64,000 bases of DNA from Pseudomonas sp. ATCC 13867 (GCF_000349845.1 NC_020829.1:4905001-4969000); one strand, 5' to 3'; positions 51,403 through 61,688 are shown, counted from the stretch's first letter. The notes: generated from the sequence alone by a model not told the origin. Made by a program: numbers and translations.

Positions 51403-51469
51403 GTAGGAGCGAGCTTGCTCGCGAACAGCTTCGCAGCAGGGGTTTGTTCGCGAGCAAGCTCGCTCCTAC
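51403..51469. repeat. REP-type inverted repeat, copy 4
   Basis: Perfect 24-bp arms at 51403-51426 and 51446-51469 enclose 19 nt. It fills the 90-bp gap between convergent queG and orn and may serve as the shared transcript end. Confidence 0.9.
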
Positions 51470-51483
51470 GAAGAGCTGCCGGC

Positions 51484-52026
51484 TTACACCTTGATGAAAT
51501 GCTCACGGTAGTAGCGCAGCTCGGCGATGGACTCGCGGATGTCGTCCAGGGCCAGGTGGGTGTTGCCTTTCTTGAAGCCGTCACGCAACTGCGGGGCCCA
51601 GCGCGCGACCAGTTCCTTGAGGGTGGAGACATCCAGGTTGCGGTAGTGGAAGTAGCCTTCCAGCTTCGGCATGTGCCGATAGAGGAAGCGGCGGTCCTGG
51701 CAGATGCTGTTGCCGCAGATCGGCGAGCTGCGCTTGGGCACCCACTTTTCCAGGAAGGCGATGGTCATGGCTTCGGCCTCGGCGGCGGAAATGGTGCTTT
51801 CGCGCACCCGCTGGGTCAGGCCGGACTGGCCGTGCTGGCGGGTGTTCCACTCGTCCATGCCGGCGAGCAGTTCTTCGCTCTGGTGCACCGCGATCACCGG
51901 GCCTTCCTCGAGGATATTGAGGTCGCTGTCGGTGACGATGGTCGCCATCTCGATGATGACGTCCTTGTCCGGGTCCAGACCGGTCATTTCCAGGTCGATC
52001 CAGATCAGGTTCTGTGGGTTCTGCAT
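51484..52026 (-). CDS. orn: Oligoribonuclease
   Basis: A 180-residue DEDDh exonuclease that finishes degradation of short RNAs, including pGpG from c-di-GMP turnover. Acidic residues are visible in [20 protein letters not shown], in the [20 protein letters not shown] segment, and in [20 protein letters not shown]. With a diguanylate cyclase, FimX and an HDOD protein nearby it adds to the c-di-GMP-related genes of the window. Divergent from rsgA (89 bp). Confidence 0.97.
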   Translation of the reverse strand: MQNPQNLIWIDLEMTGLDPDKDVIIEMATIVTDSDLNILEEGPVIAVHQSEELLAGMDEWNTRQHGQSGLTQRVRESTISAAEAEAMTIAFLEKWVPKRSSPICGNSICQDRRFLYRHMPKLEGYFHYRNLDVSTLKELVARWAPQLRDGFKKGNTHLALDDIRESIAELRYYREHFIKV

Positions 52027-52115
52027 GATGGGGCTCCTCAGCTCAGCCCTCTAGTTTAGCGGGAAGCGGGCATACGCATGCTAAACTCCGCGGCGATTTT
52101 CCCTGTGGATACCCT

Positions 52116-53147
52116 ATGGCCAAGCGTCACCTCACCCGCCGGCAGAGCTGGCGGATCGAAAAAGTCCAGGAAGAGCGTGCTGCCCGCGCGGCGAAGCGCG
52201 AATCGCGCGCCCTGGAAGAGCTGGAAGGCGGCGACCTCGGCCCGGAGCAGACCGGCCAGGTAATCGCCCACTTCGGGGTGCAGGTGGAAGTCGAGGCGCA
52301 GGAAGGCGACCACGCCGGCGAAGTGTTCCGCTGCCACCTGCGCGCCAACCTGCCGCCACTGGTGACCGGCGACCAGGTGGTCTGGCGCCCCGGCAACCAG
52401 GGCATCGGCGTGATCGTCGCGCAGTTGCCGCGCACCTCCGAGCTGCGCCGCCCGGACATGCGCGGCGTGCTCAAGCCGGTGGCGGCCAACGTCGACCGCA
52501 TCGTGATCGTCTTCGCCCCACGCCCGGAACCCCACGCCAACCTGATCGACCGCTACCTGGTGGCCGCCGAGCACGCCGGCATCAAGCCGCTGCTGCTGCT
52601 GAACAAGGCCGACCTGATCGATGAGGAGAACGCTCCGTTCCTCGACTCGCTGCTGGGCACCTACCGCGAACTCGGCTACCCGCTGCTGGAGGTCTCGGCC
52701 TTCAACGGCCTGGCCCTGGACGCCCTGCGCGCCGCGCTGAACGAGCACGTCAGCGTGTTCGTCGGCCAGTCGGGCGTTGGCAAGTCATCGCTGGTGAACG
52801 CGCTGCTGCCAGGCGTCGACACCCGCGTCGGCGACCTCTCGGAAGTCACCGGCAAGGGCACCCACACCACCACCACCGCACGGCTGTTCCACTTCCCCGC
52901 CGGCGGCGACCTGATCGATTCGCCCGGCATCCGCGAGTTCGGCCTGGGCCATGTGAGCCGTGACGACGTGGAAGCCGGCTTCATCGAGTTCCACGACCTG
53001 CTCGGCCACTGCCGCTTCCGCGACTGCAAGCACGACCGCGAGCCGGGCTGCGCGCTGCTCAAGGCGCTGGAAGAGGGGCGTGTCTCGCCGCAACGGATGT
53101 CCAGCTACCGACACATCCTCGCCAGCCTGCCGGAAGACGAATATTGA
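52116..53147 (+). CDS. rsgA: Ribosome small-subunit GTPase RsgA
   Basis: A 343-residue circularly permuted GTPase for 30S maturation. Order: basic N-terminus ([20 protein letters not shown]), OB fold (to about residue 110), G domain with NKADLI (G4) before [17 protein letters not shown] (G1) and [10 protein letters not shown] (G3), then a zinc finger [14 protein letters not shown]. The permuted motif order is diagnostic. Confidence 0.97.
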   Translation: MAKRHLTRRQSWRIEKVQEERAARAAKRESRALEELEGGDLGPEQTGQVIAHFGVQVEVEAQEGDHAGEVFRCHLRANLPPLVTGDQVVWRPGNQGIGVIVAQLPRTSELRRPDMRGVLKPVAANVDRIVIVFAPRPEPHANLIDRYLVAAEHAGIKPLLLLNKADLIDEENAPFLDSLLGTYRELGYPLLEVSAFNGLALDALRAALNEHVSVFVGQSGVGKSSLVNALLPGVDTRVGDLSEVTGKGTHTTTTARLFHFPAGGDLIDSPGIREFGLGHVSRDDVEAGFIEFHDLLGHCRFRDCKHDREPGCALLKALEEGRVSPQRMSSYRHILASLPEDEY

Positions 53148-53187
53148 TCGGCGGGCCTTGCCCAAAGCGCCGACGCTGCCCGTACCT

Positions 53188-53251
53188 GTAGGAGCGAGCT
53201 CGCTCGCGAACAGTCCCTTGCGATGCGGTTCGCGAGCAAGCTCGCTCCTAC
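53188..53251. repeat. REP-type inverted repeat, copy 5
   Basis: Arms at 53188-53211 and 53228-53251 enclose 16 nt, with one mismatch in the left arm (GAGCTCGCTC). It lies between convergent rsgA and motB, next to the motB terminator. Confidence 0.9.
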
Positions 53252-53280
53252 GAAGAGTCCCATGATTCAGTCACAAAGAA

Positions 53281-53306
53281 GAAGGCCAGCTTTTCAGCTG
53301 GCCTTC
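53281..53306 (-). terminator. Terminator of motAB
   Basis: Perfect 11-bp stem GAAGGCCAGCT / AGCTGGCCTTC with a 4-nt loop, then TTCTTTG on the minus strand, 11 nt after the motB stop. Confidence 0.85.
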
Positions 53307-53316
53307 GCGTTTCTCA

Positions 53317-54372
53317 CTACTGCTTGTTCAGCTCATCGAGCTTCAGCGTGCCACCGTCGTCGAAAAGGTTGAGCTTCTGCTCGAGCTGGTCCGGCGGTAG
53401 CGGGTCGCCCTGCCCGGCCGCCGGCTGGGCCGGAGCGGCATTGGGTGCAGCCGAGCCTGGAGCCACCGGCGACGCGCCATCGGCCGGCTTCTCGGCCCCG
53501 CCGTCCTGGCCTTCGATGGCCCGCTGGGCCTTCTTGGTCAGGACGATGATGTCGATGCGGCGATTCACCGGGTTGAGCGGCTGGTCGCGATCGAACAGCG
53601 CCGAGGAGGCATAGCCCACCACGCGGGCGATCTGGTCCTCCGGATAACCGCCGGCCTCCAGCGCGCGCCGCGCGGCGTTGGCGCGGTTGGCGGAGAGCTC
53701 CCAGTTGCCGAACTCGCCATTGCCCGCATAGGGCTTGGCATCGGTATGGCCGCTGATGCTGATCTTGTTCGGTACCTGCTTGATGGTCTCCGCCAGCGCC
53801 AGCAGGATGTCCTCGAAGTACGGCTGCAGCCGCGCGCTGCCCAGGTCGAACATCGGTCGGTTGTCGGAATCGACGATCTGGATGCGCAGGCCGTCCTGGG
53901 TGATCTCGAACAGGATCTGGTCCTTGAAGCGCTTGAGCGTGGGGTTCTCGTCGACCTTGTTCTGCAGCTCCTGCAGCAACAGTTCCAGGCGCTCGCGCTC
54001 GATCTTCTCGGCAAGATTTTCCGCCTGCTCGGCGTTGACCGTGGTCCCGTCCTGCGGGCTGACGCGGGTTTCGTCCGCCTCGGGCTGCGCCTGGATCTGC
54101 GGGTTCAGGGTCTTGTCCGGCGCGGGCGTCGGCGTGCCACCCAGGTCGATGACGTAGGGGCTGGCGCTTTCGGTGAAACCGATGGGGTCCTGGAAGTAGC
54201 CGGAGATGGCCTTCTTCTGCTCCGGCGTGGCCGACGACAACAGCCAGAGCACCAGGAAGAACGCCATCATGGCGGTGGCGAAGTCGGCGAAGGCGATCTT
54301 CCACGAGCCCCCGTGATGACCCGCGGCGTAGCGCTTGACCCGCTTGACGATGATCGGCTGGTTGTTATCCAT
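53317..54372 (-). CDS. motB: Flagellar motor stator protein MotB
   Basis: A 351-residue stator subunit. A short cytoplasmic N-terminus (VKRVKRYAAGHHGGSWKIAF) is followed by the single membrane helix ADFATAMMAFFLVLWLLSS with the proton-carrying aspartate, and an OmpA-like peptidoglycan-binding domain (ISISGHTDAKPYAGNGEFGN, LSANRANAARRALEAGGYP, NRRIDIIV). The last 70 residues are Pro/Ala-rich. Translated from a motA-motB transcript (15-nt gap). Confidence 0.96.
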   Translation of the reverse strand: MDNNQPIIVKRVKRYAAGHHGGSWKIAFADFATAMMAFFLVLWLLSSATPEQKKAISGYFQDPIGFTESASPYVIDLGGTPTPAPDKTLNPQIQAQPEADETRVSPQDGTTVNAEQAENLAEKIERERLELLLQELQNKVDENPTLKRFKDQILFEITQDGLRIQIVDSDNRPMFDLGSARLQPYFEDILLALAETIKQVPNKISISGHTDAKPYAGNGEFGNWELSANRANAARRALEAGGYPEDQIARVVGYASSALFDRDQPLNPVNRRIDIIVLTKKAQRAIEGQDGGAEKPADGASPVAPGSAAPNAAPAQPAAGQGDPLPPDQLEQKLNLFDDGGTLKLDELNKQ

Positions 54373-54387
54373 GCGTCAGGCGACCTG

Positions 54388-55239
54388 TCAGCGACCGCGA
54401 ACGGCCTGTTCAAGCTCGGTGAAGCTCGGGCGGTGCGCCGGCAGCAGGACCTTGCGGCCGAACTCCACGGCCAGCGACGGCGGCATGCCCGAGGCCGAGG
54501 CGACCAGGCAGGCCTTGATGGCTTCGTAGAGGTTCAGCTCTTCCTTGGCGTCGTGCTCCAGGGCGTTGGACAGCGGGCCGACGAAACCGTAGGCGGCGAG
54601 AATACCGAGGAAGGTGCCCACCAGCGCGGCGGCCACGTGGTGACCGATCTCCGCCTGGCTGCCCTGCCCGAGCAGCGCCATCGTGATCACGATGCCGAGC
54701 ACCGCGGCGACGATACCGAATCCCGGCAGGGCATCGGCCACGCGGGTCACCGCGTGGGCGGGGTGGTCGAGGTCTTCCTTGAGGCTGCCCAGCTCCATGT
54801 CGAACAGGCCTTCCAGCTCGTGGGGCGCCATGTTGCCGGAGGACATGATGCGCAGGTAATCGCAGATGTACGCGGTCATGCGTTCATCCTTGAGCACCGC
54901 CGGGTACTTGCTGAAGATCGGGCTGGCATCCGGATCCTCGACGTCCGCCTCGATCGCCATCATGCCCTCGCGGCGGCTCTTGTTGAGTACCTCGTAGAGC
55001 ATGCCCAGCACTTCCAGGTAGAAGGTGTGGGTGAAGCGGTTGCTGAACATCTTCGGCGCCTTCTTGAGCACCGTCATGAAGGTGTTGCCGGGGTTCGCCT
55101 GCAGGAAGGCGCCCAGCGCCGCACCACCGATGATCAGCAGTTCGAACGGCTGGATGATGGCCGCGATCTTGCCGCCAGAGAGCATGTATCCGCCGAGCAC
55201 ACTGCCCAGGATGACGATGATGCCGATGATTTTTGACAT
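54388..55239 (-). CDS. motA: Flagellar motor stator protein MotA
   Basis: A 283-residue four-helix membrane protein: MSKIIGIIVILGSVLGGYML, FELLIIGGAALGAFLQANPG, the cytoplasmic loop with SRREGMMAIEADVEDPDASP (conserved Arg and Glu that meet FliG), and ADALPGFGIVAAVLGIVITM. With MotB it forms the proton-driven stator. First gene of motAB, divergent from the HDOD gene (121 bp). Confidence 0.96.
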   Translation of the reverse strand: MSKIIGIIVILGSVLGGYMLSGGKIAAIIQPFELLIIGGAALGAFLQANPGNTFMTVLKKAPKMFSNRFTHTFYLEVLGMLYEVLNKSRREGMMAIEADVEDPDASPIFSKYPAVLKDERMTAYICDYLRIMSSGNMAPHELEGLFDMELGSLKEDLDHPAHAVTRVADALPGFGIVAAVLGIVITMALLGQGSQAEIGHHVAAALVGTFLGILAAYGFVGPLSNALEHDAKEELNLYEAIKACLVASASGMPPSLAVEFGRKVLLPAHRPSFTELEQAVRGR

Positions 55240-55360
55240 GGGGACCGGACTGAAACTGTGAACAGAAAGGGAGGCACTTTTCCTGCCTCCCTGTTGTTAT
55301 CGGAGAATTCGGGCAAGACTATAGGCCGAAAACACTAAAAACCAGTTCGGCGCCTCACGC

Positions 55361-56884
55361 ATGCCCACCACCGTGCCCAACCCAGAGCGTCTCGCGGCCT
55401 GGCTCTCCCTGCTGGAAGAGCTGCCTTTGCCCGTCCCCCAGGAGCAGCGCGACGCCATTCGCCGGGCGCTGGATGACAGCCACCGCTCGATCCGCGACAT
55501 CGCCGACCTGTTGCAGGACTGCCCGACCCTGGCCCTGGCCATCCTGCGCGAGGCCAACCGCGCCGAGAGCGCCCGCGACAATCCGGCGGAAAGCCTGGAA
55601 GTCGCCCTCAACCGCCTGGGCCTGGCGCGGGTCACCCAGTTGCTCGAACACCTGCCGAGCCAGCCCGAGGCGCAGATGCCCCGCGCCCTCAGCCAGCTCC
55701 TGCTGATCAGCCGCCATGCCATGCAGCAGGCCAGCGGTCTGTTCGCCAACCGCCTGGCGCGACTCTGGCAGGAAATCCACTGGGGCAGCCTGTTCGCCCT
55801 GGCGCCGCTGTGGGCACTGGCCACCGCGCGGCCGGACCTGCTGGAAACCTGGCAGCGCCAGGTCTGCGGACTCGGACGCAGCAGCTCCGACGTCGAACAG
55901 GAGCTGCTGGGCATGCGTCTGTTGCCACTGTGCCGGGCGCTCGCCGAACGCTGGCGGCTGCCCGAATGGATCGGCCAGGGCTTCATCCTGCTCAACGATG
56001 ACCGCCGCCTGCTGGTGCGCGCCCTGCATGTGGCGCACACCGAGCCCGAGCCGCTGGGCCAGCAGCGACGCCTGGACGCCGATCCGGAACTGGCCCGCTG
56101 GCTGACCCGCCCGGCCAACACCATCCTGCTGGCCAACAGCCTGGCGATGGCCGCGCACCAGTCCTGGGGCGGACCGCACATGCTGCGCTGGCAACGCCTG
56201 ACCGCGCTCTACCTGCAGATGCCGCTGGCCGAACTGCAGCAGCAGGTTCACGGCCTCGCGGCGCAAAGCGCGCGACGCCACGCCCGACCGCAGCTCTGGC
56301 ATCCGGCGCAAGCGCTGCTCTGGCCCTGGGACAGCCAACGCTGGCTCGGCCCCCCTGCAGCGAGCGCGCCCACGCCACCGGATACGCTCGGCGAGTGGCG
56401 CCAGCACTGCGCGCGCCTGCTGCAGAATCCCTCGCCGTTCGGCAACGCCATGCAGTTGCTCGACACCGCCAGCGCCGCCCTCCAGGCCGGCGGCCTGCAA
56501 CGCGGCCTGATCCTGCTCGCCGACCGCGGCCAGGCGTGGCTGCAAACCCGCCACCACTTCGGCCTGCCGGAGCAGGCCGGCGAGTTGAAACTGGAAGTCG
56601 CGGCCAGCGCCCTGCTGCGCAAGCTGATGCAACAGCCGGCGCAACTGCGCCTGAGCCCGGCGAACATGGCCGACTTCTCCGCCGTGCTGCCCGGCGCGCT
56701 GAAGGCGCTGCTGCCCAGCGAACACCTGCTGCTGCGCTCGCTCGGCAACGGCAGCCGGGTCATCATGCTGCTGGCCGCCGACCGCAACGGCCAGCCGCTG
56801 GGCGACCTGCACGCTCAGGCCTTCGGCCGCACCGCGCAGTGCATCGAGCAGGCCGTGCGGCAAATGTCCCGCAGCGCATCCTGA
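55361..56884 (+). CDS. HDOD-domain protein of unknown role
   Basis: A 507-residue cytoplasmic protein. Residues about 20-215 resemble an HDOD domain: SHRSIRDIADLLQDCPTLAL, ILREANRAESARDNPAESLE and ALNRLGLARVTQLLEHLPSQ. The catalytic histidines and aspartates of true HD phosphodiesterases are not evident, as is usual for HDOD. The C-terminal third could be a GAF-like sensor (LLNRL-free region LILLADRGQAWLQTRHHFGL). HDOD proteins often act in motility and signalling. No obvious ribosome binding site precedes ATG 55361. Confidence 0.75.
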   Translation: MPTTVPNPERLAAWLSLLEELPLPVPQEQRDAIRRALDDSHRSIRDIADLLQDCPTLALAILREANRAESARDNPAESLEVALNRLGLARVTQLLEHLPSQPEAQMPRALSQLLLISRHAMQQASGLFANRLARLWQEIHWGSLFALAPLWALATARPDLLETWQRQVCGLGRSSSDVEQELLGMRLLPLCRALAERWRLPEWIGQGFILLNDDRRLLVRALHVAHTEPEPLGQQRRLDADPELARWLTRPANTILLANSLAMAAHQSWGGPHMLRWQRLTALYLQMPLAELQQQVHGLAAQSARRHARPQLWHPAQALLWPWDSQRWLGPPAASAPTPPDTLGEWRQHCARLLQNPSPFGNAMQLLDTASAALQAGGLQRGLILLADRGQAWLQTRHHFGLPEQAGELKLEVAASALLRKLMQQPAQLRLSPANMADFSAVLPGALKALLPSEHLLLRSLGNGSRVIMLLAADRNGQPLGDLHAQAFGRTAQCIEQAVRQMSRSAS

Positions 56885-57025
56885 GCCGCGCGGCGATCGC
56901 CGGGATTTCCGGTACACTGCGTCCCCCTTTAGACTATCGCCCCTCAACGGCAGCCCAGGGCCGCCAGCTCACGCCGCCGCGTCCACCCTCGCGGCGGGCC
57001 GTCCGCCGTACCGGGAGACTTCGAC

Positions 57026-57838
57026 ATGTCCGCCTTCTCCGCACTGCCCCTGGTGATCGAACCGGCCGACCTCGCCAGCCGCCTCGACGCCGCCGAACTG
57101 ATCCTGGTCGACCTGACCAGTGCCGCGCGCTACGCCGAAGGCCACATTCCCGGCGCCCGTTTCATCGCTCCGGCGCGCACCCAGCTGGGCGGGCCGGCAC
57201 CGGGCCTGCTGCCGGCCAAGGCCGACCTGGAAGCGCTGTTCGGCGAACTGGGCCACAACCCCGACGCCGTCTACGTGGTCTACGACGACGAGGGCGGCGG
57301 CTGGGCCGGCCGCTTCATCTGGCTACTGGATGTGATCGGCCACCACCACTACCACTACGTCGACGGCGGCCTGCATGCCTGGCTGGCCGATGGCCTGCCG
57401 CTGAGCCAGGACGTCCCGGCGCCGGCCGGCGACCCGCTGCCGCTGACCCTGCACGACGAGCCCACCGCCACCCGCGAATACCTGCAGAGCCGCCTGGGCG
57501 CCGCCGACCTGGCCATCTGGGACGCGCGCAACCCCAGCGAATACAGCGGCCAGAAAGTCCTCGCCGCCAAGGGCGGACACGTTCCGGGCGCGGTCAACTT
57601 CGAATGGACCGCCGGCATGGACCCGGCCCGCGCCCTGCGCATCCGAACCGATATGCCGCAGATTCTGCAGAACCTGGGCATCACCAAGGACAAGGAAGTG
57701 ATCACCCACTGCCAGACCCATCACCGCTCCGGCTTCACCTACCTGGTGGCCAAGGCCCTCGGCTATCCGCGGGTCAAGGGCTACGCCGGCTCCTGGTCGG
57801 AATGGGGCAACCACCCCGACACCCCTGTAGAGGTTTAA
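57026..57838 (+). CDS. rhdA: Rhodanese, thiosulfate:cyanide sulfurtransferase
   Basis: A 270-residue two-domain rhodanese. The active-site cysteine is C229 in the loop HCQTHHRSGFTYLVAKALGY, the same CQTHHRS loop known from Azotobacter RhdA. The N-terminal inactive domain contains ARYAEGHIPGARFIAPARTQ. It moves sulfane sulfur and may detoxify cyanide. GGGAG precedes ATG 57026. It lies 3 nt upstream of psd. Confidence 0.94.
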   Translation: MSAFSALPLVIEPADLASRLDAAELILVDLTSAARYAEGHIPGARFIAPARTQLGGPAPGLLPAKADLEALFGELGHNPDAVYVVYDDEGGGWAGRFIWLLDVIGHHHYHYVDGGLHAWLADGLPLSQDVPAPAGDPLPLTLHDEPTATREYLQSRLGAADLAIWDARNPSEYSGQKVLAAKGGHVPGAVNFEWTAGMDPARALRIRTDMPQILQNLGITKDKEVITHCQTHHRSGFTYLVAKALGYPRVKGYAGSWSEWGNHPDTPVEV

Positions 57839-57841
57839 GGA

Positions 57842-58711
57842 ATGTCGTTCAAAGATCGTCTGTTCATCCTCGCCCAGTACCTGCTGCCGCACCACCTGCT
57901 GTCGCGCCTGATCGGCTGCGCCGCCGAATGCCGCGCGCCCTGGTTCAAGGACCGCCTGATCCCCTGGTTCGCCCGCCGCTACCAGGTGGACATGCGCGAG
58001 GCCCAGGTCGAGGACCTGCGCGCCTATGAGCACTTCAATGCCTTCTTCACCCGCGTCCTGAAAGACGGCGCCCGTCCGCTGGACGAGAGCGAAGGCAGCG
58101 TGCTGAGCCCCGCCGACGGTGCCATCAGCCAGCTCGGCCCGATCGAGCACGGCCGCGTGTTCCAGGCCAAGGGCCACAGCTACAGCCTGATGGAACTGCT
58201 GGGCGGCGACGCCGAGCGCGCCGCGCCCTTCATGGGCGGCGAATTCGCCACCGTCTACCTGTCACCCAAGGACTACCACCGCGTGCACATGCCGCTGGCC
58301 GGCACCCTGCGCGAGATGGTCTACGTACCGGGCCGGCTGTTCTCGGTGAACCAGCTGACCGCCGCGCAGGTGCCGGAGCTGTTCGCCCGCAACGAGCGCG
58401 TGGTGTGCATCTTCGACACCGAGCGCGGGCCGATGGCGGTGGTGCTGGTCGGGGCGATGATCGTCGCCTCCATCGAAACCGTCTGGGCCGGCTTGGTCAC
58501 ACCGCCCAAGCGCGAGCTGAAGTCCTTCGCCTATGACGAAGCCGCCCGCGCGCCGATCCACCTGGAGAAAGGCGCCGAGCTGGGCCGCTTCAAGCTGGGT
58601 TCCACCGCCATCGTGCTGTTCGGACCGCAGCAGGTCAGCTGGGCTGAAAACCTGGCGGCCACCAGCCCGGTCCGTATGGGACAGCGCCTGGGTGGCGCGC
58701 GCCAGGGCTGA
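57842..58711 (+). CDS. psd: Phosphatidylserine decarboxylase proenzyme
   Basis: A 289-residue inner-membrane enzyme making phosphatidylethanolamine. The self-cleavage motif LGST is present ([12 protein letters not shown], Ser254 becoming the pyruvoyl group), splitting the chain into a large beta and a 36-residue alpha subunit. [20 protein letters not shown] and [14 protein letters not shown], with the catalytic Asp and His, are conserved. Co-transcribed with rhdA. Confidence 0.97.
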   Translation: MSFKDRLFILAQYLLPHHLLSRLIGCAAECRAPWFKDRLIPWFARRYQVDMREAQVEDLRAYEHFNAFFTRVLKDGARPLDESEGSVLSPADGAISQLGPIEHGRVFQAKGHSYSLMELLGGDAERAAPFMGGEFATVYLSPKDYHRVHMPLAGTLREMVYVPGRLFSVNQLTAAQVPELFARNERVVCIFDTERGPMAVVLVGAMIVASIETVWAGLVTPPKRELKSFAYDEAARAPIHLEKGAELGRFKLGSTAIVLFGPQQVSWAENLAATSPVRMGQRLGGARQG

Positions 58712-58725
58712 CGCCCGTTTCCTAT

Positions 58726-58751
58726 AAGGCGGGTGGCCAATGAGCCGCCCG
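58726..58751 (+). terminator. Stem-loop after psd
   Basis: GGCGGG-T-GGC / GCC-G-CCCGCC stem with a 6-nt loop, followed by CTGCTTCTT. It begins 15 nt after the psd stop and is probably a terminator, though the T-run is weak. Confidence 0.5.
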
Positions 58752-58788
58752 CCCTGCTTCTTGCCTTACTGCCTTGCTGTCCCTTGCC

Positions 58789-59766
58789 ATGAAACGCTTC
58801 CTGCACCTCATGGGCTGGCGCGCCAACGCCACCAGCCATCTGGAAAAGTGGCTCTCCGCGCTCGGAGCGCTGTGCGGCCTCGCCGCCATCTACGCCGTCA
58901 CTCACTGGGTATTGCCCAGCGAAGCGGCTATCTGGGTCGTCGCCTCGATGGGCGCCAGCGCCGTGCTGCTGTTCGCCGTGCCCCACGGCGCACTGTCCCA
59001 GCCCTGGGCGGTGCTCGGCGGCCAGGTGCTGTCGGCCGTCGTCGGGGTGATCTGCCAGAAACTCTTCCCCGAGCAGCCCTTCACCCCGGCCCTGGCGGTC
59101 GGCGCGGCGATCCTGGTCATGCACTACACCCGCTGCATCCATCCCCCGGGCGGCGCCACCGCGCTGGCGGCGGTGTCCGGCGGGCCGGCGATCAGCGCGC
59201 TGGGCTTCGACTACGTGCTCAGCCCGGTGCTGCTCAACGTGGTGCTGATCCTCGCCGTGGCCGTGGCCTTCAACGGCATGTTCGCCTGGCGCCGCTACCC
59301 CGCGCCTCTGGCGCGCCTGCCCGACACGCCGAAGCTGCCCGCGGGGCCCGCCCCGGAAGACCTCTACCACGCGCTGCGCAAGATGGATTCGTTCATCGAC
59401 GTACAGTTCGACGACCTGCTGAAGATCCTCCAACTGGCCCAGGAGCACGCCCAGGCGCAGCGCCTGACGCCCGACGACATCCTCCTGGGCGCCTGCTACA
59501 GCAACGCGCTGAGCGGCAACGCCTGGGCGGTGCGCCAGGTGATCGACGACCACCCCGGCAAGCGCACGCGCCAGGACCAGCTGGTCTACAAGGTGGTCGC
59601 CGGCGCCGGCAAGGGCAACACTGGCGCCTGCCGTCGCCAGGACCTGGTCGAATGGGCCGCCCATGCGGTGATTCCCCAGGGCGACGGCTGGTTGCGCGTC
59701 ACTCCGCAAGCCTCCGCCAGCGACGCCCTGCAGCGCCAGATCAGGGGCGAAACTCCCCGTCCGTGA
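58789..59766 (+). CDS. HPP-family membrane protein
   Basis: A 325-residue protein. Residues about 20-160 form the HPP domain of four to five membrane helices with the eponymous motif RCIHPPGGATALAAVSGG. The C-terminal half is cytoplasmic and soluble, with no CBS pair that I recognise. Plant HPP proteins carry nitrite across plastid membranes; bacterial roles are unclear. The start is uncertain: ATG 58789 lacks a good ribosome binding site, with TTG 58774 and ATG 58810 as alternatives. Confidence 0.82.
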   Translation: MKRFLHLMGWRANATSHLEKWLSALGALCGLAAIYAVTHWVLPSEAAIWVVASMGASAVLLFAVPHGALSQPWAVLGGQVLSAVVGVICQKLFPEQPFTPALAVGAAILVMHYTRCIHPPGGATALAAVSGGPAISALGFDYVLSPVLLNVVLILAVAVAFNGMFAWRRYPAPLARLPDTPKLPAGPAPEDLYHALRKMDSFIDVQFDDLLKILQLAQEHAQAQRLTPDDILLGACYSNALSGNAWAVRQVIDDHPGKRTRQDQLVYKVVAGAGKGNTGACRRQDLVEWAAHAVIPQGDGWLRVTPQASASDALQRQIRGETPRP

Positions 59767-59768
59767 CC

Positions 59769-59809
59769 CGTCGGCGCACCCATCCAGCGATGGGCTGCGG
59801 TGCGCGACG
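59769..59809 (+). terminator. Hairpin after the HPP-family gene
   Basis: Outer stem CGTC-G-GCGCACC / GGTGCGC-GACG with an inner CCCATC-CAGC-GATGGG hairpin begins 3 nt after the stop codon. There is no T-run; it may be an mRNA 3' end. Confidence 0.4.
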
Positions 59810-59894
59810 GATGCTGCTAGAGTTCGGAAAAAGCCGAGCGTGACGACCGGCCGGTCCACCAAACGGCCCAGATTGTGGAGAATCCGAACCCAGC

Positions 59895-61688
59895 ATGGAC
59901 AACAGTCCCCAGCAGTTTCTGCGCGTCCCCACTCCGACGCACGAAAGCCTGAGCTTCTGCAACGCCACCCCGCGCGAGCTGAAATACTGGCTGGATCACC
60001 TGCCCAAGGCCAATCTGGGCGAAACCGCCCGCCAGCTCTATCAGGGGCTGATCGAGCTGAACCAGCTGAAGCTGCCGGTGGAAGCGCGCCTGCAGTTGCT
60101 GGAGCTGTTTCGCCCGGAAGTCCAGTTCGTCTGCCAGCACCTGGAACGCCACTTCCTCAACCAGTCCATCGTCCTCGACGAGCGCCCGCGCAAGGTGGCC
60201 AACCTCTGCCAGGCCCTGCAGAACCACCTGGCCATCGGCTACAAGCTGATCGTCGTGCGCGAGGCGGGCCGCGTTTCCCGTGAGCGCGCGCAGTTGCTGG
60301 CGGCCTCCATCCAGCGCGCCATCCGCGCCCTGTGCGGACCGCTGGTCCGCGCCTCGCAGCTGTATTGCCCGGTACCGGAAGGGCTCTGGCTGGAACTCCA
60401 TCAGCTGTACCAGCTGGCGCGCCAGCACGGCCTGCAGAACCTGAGCATCCGCGACGCCCTGGCCCGTGACGCCCAGGGCCTGACCATCGAGCAGTCCTAC
60501 CTGGTGGCCGTGATGCTCGGCTCGGCGCGCTGCAACCAGATGCGCCAGCACAACATCGCCCGCCTGGCGGAAGTGCTGGAAAACTGGGGCCCGCAGATAC
60601 GCGTCCAGTCCGCCGATGCGCCCTCGACCCTGTTCGTCGTCGCCCCCCAGGTGGACGGGGCGCCGCGCTACCGCACCCTGTTCAAGGAAGGCGAACTGCC
60701 GGGTGGCTTGGGGATCGATCCGCAGCCCCTGGTGGACCTGATCAAGGAATACCTGCTGCTCCTCCCGGAGAACCGCGCCCAGGCGCGCCTGAAGGTGCCC
60801 GAGGGCGTCTCCGTGGACCTGCTGCAGCACCTCGCCGCCGCCTGGGGCGACATCGCCGAACGGACCTTCCAGCGCACCCTCGGCCGCGGCCAGCTCACCC
60901 TGTGCATCGGCATGAGCGCCCTGCACTACTTCCTCGCCGGCCGGCGGAACTTCACCGACGTGCTCAGGACCCAGCCGCAACACCTGGCCCCGGCCTTCAA
61001 GGCCGATGCCCAGGACGCCTGGTCCACGGCCTTCGACGCCCGACAGGTCAAGGACTGGCAGCCCGGCATGTCGCTGGAGGAAATCGAGTACACCCCCAGC
61101 AGGCCTGTCGACAGCACCCGCGCCGCTCCCGACCTGCCCAGCGAGGACTACCCGGTCTTCGCCCTGCCCATCGTCAACCACAGCCCGGGCGGCTACTGCC
61201 TGACCTGGCCAAAGGACATTCCCAGCCAACTGCAGGCCGGCGAACTGCTGGGCATCCAGGACACCCCGGATCACAGCTGGAGCATCGCCGTGGTGCGCTG
61301 GATCCGTCAGGTACGCGGCGGCGGCACCCAGATGGGCATCGAGCTGATCGCGCCGCTCGCCCAGCCCTGCGGCCTGCAGTTGTTGCGCAAGACCGAACAG
61401 GGCAGCCACTACCTGCGTGCGCTGCTGCTGCCGGAAATCTCCGCGATCTCGCGGCCGGCGACCGTGATCACCCCGCGCCTGCCCTTCCAGGAAGGCAACC
61501 GCGTGCAGATCAACCTGGCGGGCGAGGAGCGGCGCGCCACGCTCACCCGCAAGGTCACCGCGACCGGCAGCTTCACCCAGTTCGAATACCGGGCGCACGA
61601 CGCCATCGCTGCAACGAACGATAAGCCGGTCACAGCACCAGGCACCCGCGGGGAGGAAGACTTTGACTCGCTCTGGAAGTCGCTGTAG
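59895..61688 (+). CDS. Large cytoplasmic protein with a C-terminal PilZ-like region, upstream of fimX
   Basis: A 597-residue protein without signal peptide or membrane segments. Most of it is helical and unfamiliar. In the last 170 residues, IVNHSPGGYCLTWP has the NxSxxG spacing of the second PilZ c-di-GMP motif, but the RxxxR motif expected before it is not clear, so binding is doubtful. It lies 65 nt upstream of fimX on the same strand and is likely co-expressed, making a role in FimX / type IV pilus signalling plausible. I know no assigned function. Confidence 0.65.
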   Translation: MDNSPQQFLRVPTPTHESLSFCNATPRELKYWLDHLPKANLGETARQLYQGLIELNQLKLPVEARLQLLELFRPEVQFVCQHLERHFLNQSIVLDERPRKVANLCQALQNHLAIGYKLIVVREAGRVSRERAQLLAASIQRAIRALCGPLVRASQLYCPVPEGLWLELHQLYQLARQHGLQNLSIRDALARDAQGLTIEQSYLVAVMLGSARCNQMRQHNIARLAEVLENWGPQIRVQSADAPSTLFVVAPQVDGAPRYRTLFKEGELPGGLGIDPQPLVDLIKEYLLLLPENRAQARLKVPEGVSVDLLQHLAAAWGDIAERTFQRTLGRGQLTLCIGMSALHYFLAGRRNFTDVLRTQPQHLAPAFKADAQDAWSTAFDARQVKDWQPGMSLEEIEYTPSRPVDSTRAAPDLPSEDYPVFALPIVNHSPGGYCLTWPKDIPSQLQAGELLGIQDTPDHSWSIAVVRWIRQVRGGGTQMGIELIAPLAQPCGLQLLRKTEQGSHYLRALLLPEISAISRPATVITPRLPFQEGNRVQINLAGEERRATLTRKVTATGSFTQFEYRAHDAIAATNDKPVTAPGTRGEEDFDSLWKSL